From: Bin87 sp965220105
GTDB taxonomy: Bacteria; Chloroflexota; Dehalococcoidia; Lucifugimonadales; UBA3495
Direction of reading: 5' to 3'
Length of the DNA: 64,000 nt
Assembly: GCA_965220105.1 (NCBI GenBank)
Contig: OZ244811.1
Coordinates: 1,674,001 to 1,738,000, forward strand
Positions 1 through 8,220 of this stretch are shown in pieces; position 1 is the first letter of the stretch, and each line of letters opens with the position of its first letter. The notes beneath the pieces were generated by a model. The model made no database searches and had not been told where the DNA came from. It saw nothing but the letters and a program-made list of their open reading frames with translations. A program made the position numbers and the translations under genes.

Positions 1-529
1 CACCTTCGGCGATGCCGGCCGGAATGGAAACCTCGAGGCGCCGTCCGTCGGGCAGATTCACCAGGCGGGTCGTGCCCCGGTCGGCCTCTTCCAGGGTGAT
101 TTCCACCGGTATGTCGGTGGGTGGTGAGCGGAAGTGGTTGCCGCCGCTGAATCCGCCCAAGTTGCCCAACAGGTCGGCCAGGGAGCCTCCGTCGTTGGAG
201 AAGGAAAAGCCGCCAGAACGATCACCGCCGAAATTGCCGCCGACGTTGCCGGAGCGAAAGAACCGGCCGAAGTCCGCGCCCGCGCCGCGCTGCTGCTCGA
301 ACTGGTCGGCGTGCTGCCACTGATCCCCGTAGCGGTCGTACTTGGCGCGGTTGTCGGCGTCGGACAGCACCTCGTAGGCGGCGTTGATGGATTTGAACCG
401 TTCAGCGGCGTCATGGTCGCCCGGATTCACGTCGGGGTGATGCTGGCGAGCCAGGCGGCGGTACGCCTGCCGGATTTCCTTCTCGTCGGCGGTGCGTCGA
501 ACGCCCAGAATTTCGTAATAGTCGGCCAT
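1..529 (-). CDS. DnaJ-class co-chaperone (CbpA-like), 3' end cut by window edge
   Basis: Reading leftwards from the ATG at 529 gives a J domain (residues ~1-70) with the HPD tripeptide in QHHPDVNPGDH, then a G/F-rich linker (GGNFGGDRSGGFSFSNDGG) and the start of a DnaJ C-terminal substrate domain (DIPVEITLEEADRGT). HPD stimulates Hsp70 ATPase activity. No zinc-finger cysteines are seen before the edge, and the linker runs straight into the beta domain, as in CbpA rather than DnaJ. It is divergent from the Hsp20 gene, so this is a heat-shock pair. The chosen ATG has no Shine-Dalgarno but overlaps the stop of a 12-codon upstream ORF. The frame is open to base 1, so the gene is incomplete. Confidence 0.93.
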   Translation of the reverse strand, partial: MADYYEILGVRRTADEKEIRQAYRRLARQHHPDVNPGDHDAAERFKSINAAYEVLSDADNRAKYDRYGDQWQHADQFEQQRGAGADFGRFFRSGNVGGNFGGDRSGGFSFSNDGGSLADLLGNLGGFSGGNHFRSPPTDIPVEITLEEADRGTTRLVNLPDGRRLEVSIPAGIAEG

Positions 530-567
530 TACGGTGCCCGTTTGGTTAAACCCGGTTGATTGAACAT
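529..567 (-). other. 12-codon minicistron overlapping the dnaJ-like start
   Basis: An ATG at 567 opens a 12-codon ORF (MFNQPGLTKRAP) whose TAA shares one base with the ATG of the DnaJ-class gene (TAATG, 531-527). It lies just downstream of the predicted minus-strand promoter, and the main gene has no SD of its own. Translational coupling is inferred from this layout only. Confidence 0.35.
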
Positions 568-579
568 GATGGTATCCTA

Positions 580-608
580 ATCTTATATCAGTAGTGAATC
601 ATTGTCAA
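580..608 (-). promoter_or_regulatory. sigma70-type promoter of the dnaJ-like gene
   Basis: On the minus strand TTGACA (608-603) is followed by a 17-bp spacer and TAAGAT (585-580). It points at the minicistron and the DnaJ-class gene. No CIRCE or HAIR repeat is visible. Confidence 0.6.
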
Positions 609-635
609 TAACCTGCTGATACCAACTCCAAATAG

Positions 636-664
636 TTGACAAGAATCCATCAACTAATTATAGT
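636..664 (+). promoter_or_regulatory. sigma70-type promoter of the Hsp20 gene
   Basis: TTGACA (636-641), 17-bp spacer, TATAGT (659-664). It is 64 bp upstream of the Hsp20 ATG and divergent from the dnaJ-like promoter, the two -35 boxes being only 27 bp apart. Confidence 0.65.
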
Positions 665-727
665 AAGCCTTGACGGTGTTGATGCGCCGTACGCCATCGG
701 CCAAAAGGCCACCACTCCAGGAGGAAA

Positions 728-1201
728 ATGATGACCAGTATGCAACGATTCGACCCGTTTAGCGAGACGCGCCGCTTTCGCTGGCGGATGGGTGACCCTT
801 TCGCCTACGGCCCCAGTTGGCGTCTTCCCTACGCCTCCGACGGCGACAGCGGGCACCGGTTCCCGATTAACGTCCGGCGGGATGACGATAACCTGACCGT
901 GCTAGCCTGGCTGCCCGGTATGGAGGCTGACGACGTTGACGTTACGGTCACACCGGACCGTCATCTGTCGATCAAAGCGTTCCGGAAGTTGCGCGAGCAG
1001 GGGCAGAACGAACGTTATCTGTTGCGCGAGCATGGCTTTCGCAGCGGCGTACGCGCCGTGAAACTGCCATCGGACGTGAATCTTGATGCCGCCGCCGTTG
1101 CCATGGACAACGGAGTGCTGACGATAGTGATTCCGGTGGATCAGTCGCGGCAGCCCCGCCGATTGGAGATCGGCGCCCACGGTTCCGCCGACGCCGGCTA
1201 G
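728..1201 (+). CDS. Hsp20/alpha-crystallin small heat-shock protein
   Basis: The 157-residue protein has an alpha-crystallin domain at about 40-145: PINVRRDDDNLTVLAWLPGM (beta strands 2-3), the central VDVTVTPDRHLSIKA, then AVKLPSDVNLDAAAVAMDNG and the GVLTIVIP strand (GVLxI/V signature), with a short tail. Small heat-shock proteins hold unfolding proteins as cytoplasmic oligomers for DnaK/DnaJ, which fits the divergent J-domain neighbour. The ATG at 728 is preceded by AGGAGG (719-724). The C-terminal I-x-I tail motif is not obvious. Confidence 0.93.
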   Translation: MMTSMQRFDPFSETRRFRWRMGDPFAYGPSWRLPYASDGDSGHRFPINVRRDDDNLTVLAWLPGMEADDVDVTVTPDRHLSIKAFRKLREQGQNERYLLREHGFRSGVRAVKLPSDVNLDAAAVAMDNGVLTIVIPVDQSRQPRRLEIGAHGSADAG

Positions 1202-1456
1202 ACGCGATCCCGCAATCCGGCTGACGTCGGCGCACCTCCTGGCCGTTGCGGGTTGGGGGGTGCGCCGTTTTGGCCGCACCCTTCGGTTGTCCGCGGCCAT
1301 CCGGGTAGTCCGCGGGTGGCCGGGACAACGAAGCGCGGATGGTCCATCGACCAGAGCAGGATGAGCGGGAGAGCTCGTTCGACAGGACAACTCGTTCGAC
1401 AGGACAATGGGAAGACCTTATGCCTCAATGACGCCTCATGCGTACCCACTTTGATC

Positions 1457-1565
1457 TGTCATTGCGAGGAGCACAGCGGCGTGGCAATCTCGATGAGGTT
1501 GAACACACGTCGGCGAACCGCCGTTGCTACGACGACGAGATTGCCACGCTACGCTCGCAATGACA
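1457..1565. repeat. palindromic TGTCATTGCGAG repeat, copy A1
   Basis: This 109-bp element begins TGTCATTGCGAG and ends CTCGCAATGACA, with a second inner pair (GTGGCAATCTCG / CGAGATTGCCAC). It is one of several related copies in the window (9243, 14254, 14331, 57368; relatives at 14091 and 23550). The rest of 1202-1668 shows no convincing gene, only a small direct repeat of CTCGTTCGACAGGACAA near 1374-1405. Confidence 0.75.
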
Positions 1566-1668
1566 AGGTGGCTACGCGTGAGTCAATAGTCCGGTTGCCG
1601 GGTTCGTCGTTGGGTGCTACTATTATTTGACGGTCGGTGTGCCGCTGGCGCCGACCGGTTTAGTGCAA

Positions 1669-1743
1669 TCCCCCGTAGCTCAGCGGTAGAGCGGGCGGCT
1701 GTTAACCGCTAGGTCGTAGGTTCGAATCCTACCGGGGGAGCCA
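1669..1743 (+). tRNA. tRNA-Asn (GTT)
   Basis: The full cloverleaf is visible. The 7-bp acceptor TCCCCCG/CGGGGGA is 1669-1675 with 1733-1739, and the D arm is GCTC-AGCGGTAGA-GC. The anticodon stem GGCGG/CCGCT closes the loop CTGTTAA with anticodon GTT. The T arm is GTAGG-TTCGAAT-CCTAC. The CCA end (1741-1743) is genomically encoded. Confidence 0.96.
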
Positions 1744-1879
1744 ATTCTGCAACCTGCTGGCAAACCGTCACGCGTTTCGCCTGCTGGGTATTCCCGCCCA
1801 CGCCGTCGCCCGGCGGGGCGGCTTCAGTTTCCGACCAGGTTCACACGGTAAGTTAATTAGGTTCATACGGGATGGCACT

Positions 1880-2104
1880 GTGCTGAACGGCTGCACCATT
1901 ACCCGCATTTTCTGCCGGCCGAATTGTCCCCCGGGACGGCGCACGAAACCCGGTAACCGGGTGTACTTCGACTCCCCAGGTGATGCGTACAACGCCGGAT
2001 TTCGCCCCTGCAAGGTCTGCCTCCCGCTGGACGGCCCTCTGGGCCCGTGGCAGCCCAAGCGGGAAAGAGGGGCCGCTCTTAGAGCCTGTCTACGATCTTT
2101 TTAG
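1880..2104 (+). pseudogene. Ada-type zinc-binding domain protein, remnant interrupted by the IS
   Basis: The frame encodes the metal-binding module of Ada methylphosphotriester alkyltransferases: IFCRPNCPPGRRTKPGNRV, then FDSPGDAYNAGFRPCKVCLP, giving the four zinc Cys (CxxxxC and CxxC). The listed GTG (1880) lies within the conserved region. Related residues (KLIRFIRDGT) continue upstream in frame to about 1841, but no ATG, GTG or TTG is found there, so the start seems lost. The last codons before 2104 come from the IS end. Joining the flanks across the IS and removing one TTA would restore a frame to a TAG near 3016. No AraC or methyltransferase domain follows. The frame could be a short stand-alone zinc protein or a broken Ada. 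Confidence 0.6.
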
Positions 2105-2942
2105 GATTAGCACCATGAAGGCCAGCACCACCATTTGCAGGCTGGTATTGAGCTTCCTTTCACAGTTCTTCCAGAGTCGGCGGCACTTTTCCAGCCAGGC
2201 GAAAGACCGCTCCACCACCCATCGCTTCGGCAGCGCCACGAAGGTGTGCAGTTCGCTGCGTTTCACCACTTCCACCGAGGCTCTCAACAGGCCTTGCACC
2301 GCAGTGGCAAAGGGCTTTCCGGTGTAACCCCCGTCCACCAGCACGTTCTGCACTTGACTGAGGCCGTCTCGGCGCCGGTCAAACATCGCCAAAGCCCCGG
2401 CCCGGTCGGTGACGTCGGCGGTAGTCACGTGTATCGCATGGGGCAATCCTTGCGTGTCCGCCGCGATATGACGCTTGATTCCCGACACCTTCTTGCCTGC
2501 GTCATAGCCCTTGTGCCCAGCGGTGTCCGTGTTCTTCACGCTCTGGGAGTCCACGATACAGAAGCTGGTCTGCTCTTTCCGACCATTGCTTTGTCGGACC
2601 GCGCCAACCGATTTTTTTAGGACTTGCTCCAGAATGGAATCCTGACCTGGGCCAGGCCGCTCGCTCCATTGCCGGAAATACTGGTAGCAAGTGCGCCAAT
2701 TGGAGAAGTCCGCAGGCAGCATTCGCCACTGGCACCCGCTTTTCAAGAGGTACAGCACACCGCAGAAAACGTCATATAAGTCCACGGTGCGGGGCTTGGT
2801 CCGGCGGCGGGCTGACGCCCACGTCGGCAGAATCCGGGCGAATTGCTCCCGGCTGATGTCGCTGGGATAGGAATTAGACATGATTACCCCTCCCCGGATA
2901 ATAGTCTCAGCTTAACCTATTCCAGAGATCGTAGACAGGTTC
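2082..2942. mobile_element. IS5-family insertion sequence (IS427/IS1031-like), complete
   Basis: The element is 861 bp. Its ends are near-perfect inverted repeats: GAGCCTGTCTACGATCT at 2082-2098 and the complement of GAACCTGTCTACGATCT at 2926-2942. Each end is flanked by TTA (2079-2081 and 2943-2945), a 3-bp TNA target duplication as used by the IS1031/IS427 groups. One transposase ORF fills it on the minus strand. Intact ends and duplication suggest recent insertion. Confidence 0.9.
2090..2881 (-). CDS. IS5-family DDE transposase
   Basis: The 263-residue protein has an N-terminal DUF4096-like region (REQFARILPTWASARRRTKP, LLKSGCQWRMLPADF) followed by a DDE_Tnp_1 catalytic core. The first Asp is in FCIVDSQSVKNTD (~110), the second in VLVDGGYTGK (~190), and the Glu in RWVVERSFAWLEKCRRLWKN (~225). 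It cuts and joins the ends of its own element. Many IS427-group elements split this ORF with a frameshift, but here it is uninterrupted, so the enzyme may be active. Confidence 0.94.
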   Translation of the reverse strand: MSNSYPSDISREQFARILPTWASARRRTKPRTVDLYDVFCGVLYLLKSGCQWRMLPADFSNWRTCYQYFRQWSERPGPGQDSILEQVLKKSVGAVRQSNGRKEQTSFCIVDSQSVKNTDTAGHKGYDAGKKVSGIKRHIAADTQGLPHAIHVTTADVTDRAGALAMFDRRRDGLSQVQNVLVDGGYTGKPFATAVQGLLRASVEVVKRSELHTFVALPKRWVVERSFAWLEKCRRLWKNCERKLNTSLQMVVLAFMVLILKRS

Positions 2943-3220
2943 TTAGGCGCGTGGGCCTTCGCCAACCTTGGGCGTCTGCTTCCGTACTCGGGAAGGTGGC
3001 CAACCCGGAATCAACGTAGCGCGGGCCAGAGTGGCGCATGGCCCAGCGGGAGGGCGTCGAAAACCGTTGCAGGCGTACGCCGCCGCATGCCGGAAACGCT
3101 GCGTATCTTGACCCTGAGCAGTGCTTACTATACCGTTATCATGACAGCGGACCAGCGGTCGGCCAACGGCGCGCCGTTGGCGCTGCAATCCGGCCAAAAT
3201 AACGGTAGCGAGGTAGCTCA

Positions 3221-4273
3221 ATGGACTTTGGAATTAATATCAACTTCACCATGGGTGGGGCAAAGACACACCAGGATGCCATTCGGGAATCCATGGAAGA
3301 GGTTGACCTGGCCGAGCAGCTGGGACTGGACACCGTGTGGCTGGGGGAGATGCACTTCAACCCAGCACGCTCGGTGCTTTCAGCGCCCATCGTTATCGCC
3401 AGTTCCATTGCCACCCGCACCAAAAACCTGCGCGTCGGGATGGCAGTGCAGGTACTGCCCCTGATCCACCCCCTGCGGATCGCTGAGGAAGCGGCCACGG
3501 TGGACCAGTTGAGCCAGGGCCGCTTCGAGTTTGGAGTGGGTCGCAGCGGCAACGTGCGGGCCTACGACATCATGGGCATCGACTACGGTGAGAGCAAGGA
3601 CCGGTTCCAGGAAGCCCTGGACATCATCCTGCTGGCCTGGTCGGGGGAAACCTTCTCCTACGAAGGACAGTACAACCACATCACCAATGCCAGCATCTCG
3701 CCGCTGCCCTATCAGGACCCGCATCCCAAGGTCCGCATCGCCGCCAGCAGCGAGGACAGTTTCGGGCGCATCGGTCGGTTGGGGTATCCCATCTTCCTGG
3801 GTCTGCGGACCATGGACGTGGAAGACCTGAAGACGAATTTGCTAGATTACAAGCAGGAGTGGCAAGCCGCCGGCCATCCCGGCGAGGGCGGCGACATCAA
3901 CGTGCGCTTCCCGGTGTACATCGCGCCCAGCGAAGCCGAGGCCATCGAGGAACCCAAGGAGAGCATCGAGGCCTTCTTCCAGCGCCAGCGGGAGCTCTTT
4001 GAATATTCCAGGGGTCGGCAGGGCGCGGACGTGTCGGCGGGCCGCCAGGCTCGTTACGAACGACTGCTAAACTCGACCTACGAGGACCTGCTGGAAACCC
4101 GGGTCGTTTTCGGCAGCCCGGAGCAGGTTATCGACCGGTTGCACGAATTCAAAGAGATGCTGGGGGTTACCGGCATTACCGCCGAGTTGAACCCCGGCGG
4201 GTTCCTGCCCAAGGAAGCGGTGCAGCGCAGCCTGAAACTGCTGACCCAGGAGGTCATGCCGGCGTTCAAGTAG
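3221..4273 (+). CDS. LLM-class flavin-dependent oxidoreductase
   Basis: A bacterial luciferase-like TIM barrel of 350 residues. Family marks are GLDTVWLGEMHFNPARS (~32-50), TKNLRVGMAVQVLPLIHPLR, and SQGRFEFGVGRSGNVRAYD (flavin phosphate region), with a C-terminal FGSPEQVIDRLHEF segment. Such enzymes use reduced FMN or F420 from a partner to oxidise or reduce small organics; the substrate cannot be told. An SD (GAGG, ~3208) precedes the ATG. It is followed by the HpaB-like gene on the same strand, so both may act on one aromatic or heteroatom compound. Confidence 0.9.
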   Translation: MDFGININFTMGGAKTHQDAIRESMEEVDLAEQLGLDTVWLGEMHFNPARSVLSAPIVIASSIATRTKNLRVGMAVQVLPLIHPLRIAEEAATVDQLSQGRFEFGVGRSGNVRAYDIMGIDYGESKDRFQEALDIILLAWSGETFSYEGQYNHITNASISPLPYQDPHPKVRIAASSEDSFGRIGRLGYPIFLGLRTMDVEDLKTNLLDYKQEWQAAGHPGEGGDINVRFPVYIAPSEAEAIEEPKESIEAFFQRQRELFEYSRGRQGADVSAGRQARYERLLNSTYEDLLETRVVFGSPEQVIDRLHEFKEMLGVTGITAELNPGGFLPKEAVQRSLKLLTQEVMPAFK

Positions 4274-4460
4274 GGGATGGAGCGGGGGCAAGACCCATCG
4301 TCACCCCCCAGCCGGCACCAGGCCAGGAGGATTGCAACGAAGTGACTCGATTCCGGCGTAGGCCGGGACAGCGACCCGGGACCGGGCAGGGCGACGCCCT
4401 CGCCCTTGTCCTATCCGGTCTGGCGAGAAGGGGGTACCCAGCAGGCAAGGAGGAACGACC

Positions 4461-5915
4461 ATGCCGGCACGCACTGGACAGCAATATATCGACGGTCTGA
4501 AAGAACGGCCGCGGGAAATATGGATGGAAGGGGAACGCGTCAAGGATGTGACGACGCACCCCAAGCTCCGCAACGGGGTGGAATCGGTGGCGGCGCTGTA
4601 CGACATGCAGCACAAATCGTCGCTGAGCGAGGAAATGACCTTCGCTTCGCCCTCCACTGGAGACCCGGTGGGCCTCTCGTTCATGGTTCCAAGAACGGTC
4701 GAAGACCTGAAGCGGCGGCGGGAGATGATGGCGAAATGGGCCTGGGCCAGCTGCGGCATGATGGGCAGGTCGCCGGACTTCATGAACACCATTTTCACCG
4801 CCTGGGCCGGCTCGGCTGACTATTTTGCCCAGGACCGGCCCGAGTTCAAGCAAAACGTCCTGAATTACCACGAGTTCATCCGGGAGAACGACATCACCCT
4901 GACACATGCCCTGGTGAACTTGCAGCGGCGCCGGACTACCGGCCCGGCGGACACCCTCACTGAGAACATCGCTCTCACTCTGGTGAAAGAAACGGACGCC
5001 GGCATCGTCGTCAGGGGGAGTCGGGTGTTGGCGACCCTGGGGCCCATCTCGGATGAAATCGCCATCTACCCGGTGGCCAGTCATCGCTTGGACGACGAGG
5101 CCAAAAGTCAGGCATTCTCATTCTCGATCCCCTGTGACACCCCGGGCGTCAAGTTCCTTTGCCGGGAGAGCTTCGACCTGGGTCGCTCCCACTTCGATCA
5201 TCCTCTGGGGTCGCGTTTTGAAGAGATGGACTCGGTGGTTTTTTTCGACGACGTTTTCGTGCCCTGGGAGCGTGTGTTTCTGCTCGGCGACGTAGAGCTG
5301 TGCAACGGTTACGCCGCGGGCACCCAGTCCGACGCCCATACCGGCCACCAGGTGCTGACCCGGTGCGTCACCAAAGCAGAGTTCATCCTGGGCCTGGCCG
5401 ACCTGATCGTCGATGCGCTGGGCTCGGGGACCATACCCCACGTGCAGGAACAGGTGGCGGAGCTCATCACCCAGCGGGACACGCTGAACGCCTGCCTGCG
5501 CGCCGCTGAAGCCGATGCTACGCCCAATCGCTGGGGCATGATGTGTCCCGAGATTACGGCCATCCGCGCGGGGCGGGCCATGTTCGGGCGTACCGTGTAT
5601 CCCCGTATGGTGGAGATCATTCAGCTGCTCAGCACCAGCAGCCTGATGGCGCTGCCGGCGGAAGCCGACTTCGACACCGACATCGCCGACGACCTGAACC
5701 GTTACCTGGCGACTGATTCGACGCCGGCGCGGGAGCGGGCCAAGCTGTTTCACCTGGCGTGGGACGTGGCATGCAGCGCATTCAGCGGCCGGCAGGTGCT
5801 CTACGAGCGGATGTTCGGCGGGAACCCGGTGCGTAACGCTCTGGCCCTGTACACCAACTACGACAAGGAACCGTACAAGCAGAAGGTCCGGGCGTTCCTG
5901 GACCAGGTCGACTGA
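4461..5915 (+). CDS. 4-hydroxyphenylacetate 3-hydroxylase family protein (HpaB-type oxygenase)
   Basis: The 484-residue protein has the HpaB N-terminal domain (RTGQQYIDGLKERPREIWME, then VPRTVEDLKRRREMMAKWA) and the C-terminal acyl-CoA-dehydrogenase-like helical domain (HTGHQVLTRCVTKAEFILGL, ARERAKLFHLAWDVACSAF, GRQVLYERMFGGNPVRNALA). HpaB enzymes use free FADH2 to hydroxylate phenols; related 4-hydroxybutyryl-CoA dehydratases bind an Fe-S cluster instead. No flavin reductase (HpaC) is adjacent, so the upstream luciferase-like gene or a distant reductase must be considered. An AAGGAGG SD (4448-4454) fixes the ATG. The downstream VOC gene may act on a ring-hydroxylated product. Confidence 0.9.
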   Translation: MPARTGQQYIDGLKERPREIWMEGERVKDVTTHPKLRNGVESVAALYDMQHKSSLSEEMTFASPSTGDPVGLSFMVPRTVEDLKRRREMMAKWAWASCGMMGRSPDFMNTIFTAWAGSADYFAQDRPEFKQNVLNYHEFIRENDITLTHALVNLQRRRTTGPADTLTENIALTLVKETDAGIVVRGSRVLATLGPISDEIAIYPVASHRLDDEAKSQAFSFSIPCDTPGVKFLCRESFDLGRSHFDHPLGSRFEEMDSVVFFDDVFVPWERVFLLGDVELCNGYAAGTQSDAHTGHQVLTRCVTKAEFILGLADLIVDALGSGTIPHVQEQVAELITQRDTLNACLRAAEADATPNRWGMMCPEITAIRAGRAMFGRTVYPRMVEIIQLLSTSSLMALPAEADFDTDIADDLNRYLATDSTPARERAKLFHLAWDVACSAFSGRQVLYERMFGGNPVRNALALYTNYDKEPYKQKVRAFLDQVD

Positions 5916-6005
5916 CACAATGCACTGAATTCGGCCAGATTGAATTCGACCAGATTGAAGTCGGCGAGACCGACGCTTGAATCAGACCCAACAGGAGGGA
6001 GCAAG

Positions 6006-6485
6006 ATGTCGTACACACCGAAGCACCTGGGGCACCTGGTTATGCGGGTGCGGGACATGGACCGGTCGCTGGATTTCTACACCAGGGTCATGGGACTGAC
6101 CATCATGGAGCGAACCGCCAGCGGTACCGTGTTCATGTCGGCCAACACGGAGAAGTCGCACGAGCTGGCGATCCGAGCCATCGGCATGGACGCGGGCGGC
6201 CCCGATCATTCCATCGTCGGACAGGCTCACATGGCCTGGCAGATGGAAACCTTCGAGGACCTGCAGGAGCTCTACACCCGGCTCAGAGAAAACAACGTCC
6301 GCATTCAGCGGGTCAGCGACCACGGCGTGTCCCTGGGTGTATACCTGCTGGACCCGGACGACAACGAGATCGAGGTGTACTACGAGCTCCCCAGCACCCA
6401 GTGGGAGGACAAGGTTGGCAACGGCCTGTTCTCGGGCGCCTTCGGAAGGCATCTGGAAGAACCGGCGGGCGTCGCCGACGACTAA
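6006..6485 (+). CDS. VOC-family (glyoxalase / extradiol dioxygenase-like) protein
   Basis: 159 residues from the ATG at 6006, which has AGGAGGGAG just upstream; the frame is open further left but without an SD. Two beta-alpha-beta-beta-beta modules are seen, starting HLGHLVMRVRDMDRSLDFYT and ending LLDPDDNEIEVYYELP. The first His and the last Glu (EVYYE) are at the usual metal-ligand positions. Single-chain proteins of this size include catechol dioxygenases, glyoxalases and fosfomycin-resistance-type proteins. The position after an HpaB-type hydroxylase favours an aromatic ring-cleavage role, by context only. Confidence 0.88.
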   Translation: MSYTPKHLGHLVMRVRDMDRSLDFYTRVMGLTIMERTASGTVFMSANTEKSHELAIRAIGMDAGGPDHSIVGQAHMAWQMETFEDLQELYTRLRENNVRIQRVSDHGVSLGVYLLDPDDNEIEVYYELPSTQWEDKVGNGLFSGAFGRHLEEPAGVADD

Positions 6486-6516
6486 CCCCGTTCCCGTGTT
6501 GGGTGCTGCGCCATGG

Positions 6517-6550
6517 AAAAGCTCTCCGGCGGTTCCCACCGTCGGAGAGC
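6517..6550 (-). terminator. Rho-independent terminator of the cupin gene
   Basis: On the minus strand GCTCTCCG (6550-6543) pairs with CGGAGAGC (6528-6521), with an inner ACGGT/GCCG extension, followed by TTTT (6520-6517). It lies 50 bp downstream of the cupin stop. Confidence 0.6.
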
Positions 6551-6600
6551 CTCGCATTGCGACAAGACCCGTGTTAGGGGCGGGGCAACCGTCCCGGCGT

Positions 6601-6939
6601 TTAGCCGTCCAGCGGGACCGTGGCAGTGAGCCGGGGGCCGTCGCCGACGGCGCGGGTGGTGTGACCCTGACCGGTGAGATCCTCGGCCAGCATGGCTTGG
6701 CCCGGGCCGAAACGGTGCATCGAACCGTCGCCCAGACCTATCTCCACCTCGCCTTCCAGCGTAATGACGAACTGGCGGCGGGGCGCGCAGTGCCAATCGC
6801 TAAAGTAGCCAGAATCAACCCGGCGGAATACGATTCCGGTGGTAGATTGCATGGCGGCAAGATCGGGGTGGGAATCCAGCTCCAGGTGCTCGATGTGGGA
6901 CTGGCCGTCGTCTCCGGTGTATAGCCTGGCAATAGGCAT
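6601..6939 (-). CDS. small cupin-domain protein
   Basis: 112 residues forming one cupin barrel. Motif 1 is degenerate in WHCAPRRQFVITLEGEVEIG and motif 2 lies in HRFGPGQAMLAEDLTGQGHT. Single-domain cupins of this length are often unassigned isomerases, dioxygenases or sensors, and the substrate is unknown. AAGGAG precedes the ATG. It is convergent with the HpaB-VOC operon and separated from it by a terminator. Confidence 0.82.
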   Translation of the reverse strand: MPIARLYTGDDGQSHIEHLELDSHPDLAAMQSTTGIVFRRVDSGYFSDWHCAPRRQFVITLEGEVEIGLGDGSMHRFGPGQAMLAEDLTGQGHTTRAVGDGPRLTATVPLDG

Positions 6940-7132
6940 ATCGATCTCCTTGCGGTGCGGTCGGTGGGTATGATTGGTAGGGTACGAAGGGATTTTAGCA
7001 GAACCGAGAACCGGCGGCAGTCTCCGCTGGCGTGGGATACGGTCAGCATCGCGTCAGCGTCTTCCCCTCAGTGGGGAGGGAATATTTCAGTGGGGAGGCA
7101 ACAGCAACGTCGGTTGGCCGAGCCGCCTGGGT

Positions 7133-7876
7133 TCAAAACAGCGTGACAACCGGTTGAACGAGGGTCCGGTCGTTGTTGGCGACGCGGTTGACGCTGGTGG
7201 AGACGGCGTGAAGTTCCATGTCAGGCCACTCGACGGGCTGCAACAGCGTCAGGAGAGGTCCGGCATCCAGGTCTGGGGCTAGCCAGAGGCCATATTGACC
7301 GGGAGGGAGGATGACGGGCATGCGGTCGTGGATGGGCGCGGTCAGCTCGTTGGCAACGCAGGTGATGATGGCGCAGGCATCGACCGGGCCATCGGGAGTG
7401 TGGGAGGTCGACCAAATGCCGGCGAAGGCGACGGGCGCGCCGTCAAGGCGGTGGACCCACATCGGGACCCGGCTGCCCGACGGGTCTTTGCGCCACTCAT
7501 AGAAGCCATTGGCCGGCACCAGGCAGCGGCGATGGGCGAAGGCGTCGCGGAAGCTGGGGCGCTGGCGGATGGTCTCAGCCCGGGCGTTGAACAGGGGCCG
7601 GTTTGCCCCAGCCCCCTGGCGCGGACGAGCGGCGGTCATGCCCCAGCGCAGCACGCGCGGGATACGGGCGTCGGGATCATCTGGGCCGGGATCATCTGGG
7701 TCGAGATCGTCCGGGTCGCCCCGGCGCTGGACGGTATTACTTTGGATGGTGAGGACGGCGGCGGTGGGTGGGATGTTCCAGCGTGGCTGGTAGATGTCCC
7801 GCACGATGGTGGGAGCGAAGTTGAACTGCTCCGCCAGGTCGTCGAGCTCGGAGAAGAGGCCAAAGCGTCCGCACAT
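7133..7876 (-). CDS. SOS response-associated peptidase (SRAP, YedK/HMCES family)
   Basis: 247 residues beginning MCGRFGLF. The Cys at position 2, exposed after Met removal, links covalently to abasic sites in single-stranded DNA. Other active-site marks are FNARAETI (Asn), VPANGFYEWRK (Glu) and PIHDRMPVILPP (His). The protein protects abasic sites at stalled forks. There is a charged repeat insert, DPDDLDPDDPGPDDPD, at ~54-69. It lies ~1.5 kb from the imuB-dnaE2 operon. A duplicate of its first 92 bases lies at 8619-8710. Its own upstream region is now occupied by the HepT stop codon, 5 bp away, so its promoter is uncertain. Confidence 0.95.
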   Translation of the reverse strand: MCGRFGLFSELDDLAEQFNFAPTIVRDIYQPRWNIPPTAAVLTIQSNTVQRRGDPDDLDPDDPGPDDPDARIPRVLRWGMTAARPRQGAGANRPLFNARAETIRQRPSFRDAFAHRRCLVPANGFYEWRKDPSGSRVPMWVHRLDGAPVAFAGIWSTSHTPDGPVDACAIITCVANELTAPIHDRMPVILPPGQYGLWLAPDLDAGPLLTLLQPVEWPDMELHAVSTSVNRVANNDRTLVQPVVTLF

Positions 7877-7881
7877 AGTGG

Positions 7882-8220
7882 CTACTCAGACAGTAATGTT
7901 TGGATCTCGCGGTTCAGGGTTGGCAATTTCGTGTCGACAATATCCCATACCAGTTCGTCGCTTACGACAGAGTAGTTGTGGACCAGAATATTCCGAAAGG
8001 CAATGATGCGGCGATACTCGGTAATTCGGGAAACGAGGTTCTCGTCAAGTCTTGCCAATTGAGCTACCGCTTCGCCGATGATTGCCAGCAGACGTTCGAC
8101 GGCCGCCCGCAGCATGGCGTCCTCTTGATAATCGGTGAAACTCTTGTTGGCAGTGAATCCGACTATCAACGTCAGAGCCTGTTCAATGTCGTATAGAAAT
8201 TTCCGGGCTTCAAGCTGCAT
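7882..8220 (-). CDS. hepT: HepT-like ribonuclease toxin (HEPN)
   Basis: A 112-residue all-helical HEPN protein (DUF86). The RNase signature R-x4-H-x-Y is present as RNILVHNY (~76-83). It begins inside the last bases of the nucleotidyltransferase gene (11-bp overlap), the standard MntA-HepT order. HepT toxins cleave RNA and are silenced when the MntA partner AMPylates the Tyr of the motif. It ends 5 bp before the SRAP start, so co-transcription with SRAP is likely. Confidence 0.93.
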   Translation of the reverse strand: MQLEARKFLYDIEQALTLIVGFTANKSFTDYQEDAMLRAAVERLLAIIGEAVAQLARLDENLVSRITEYRRIIAFRNILVHNYSVVSDELVWDIVDTKLPTLNREIQTLLSE

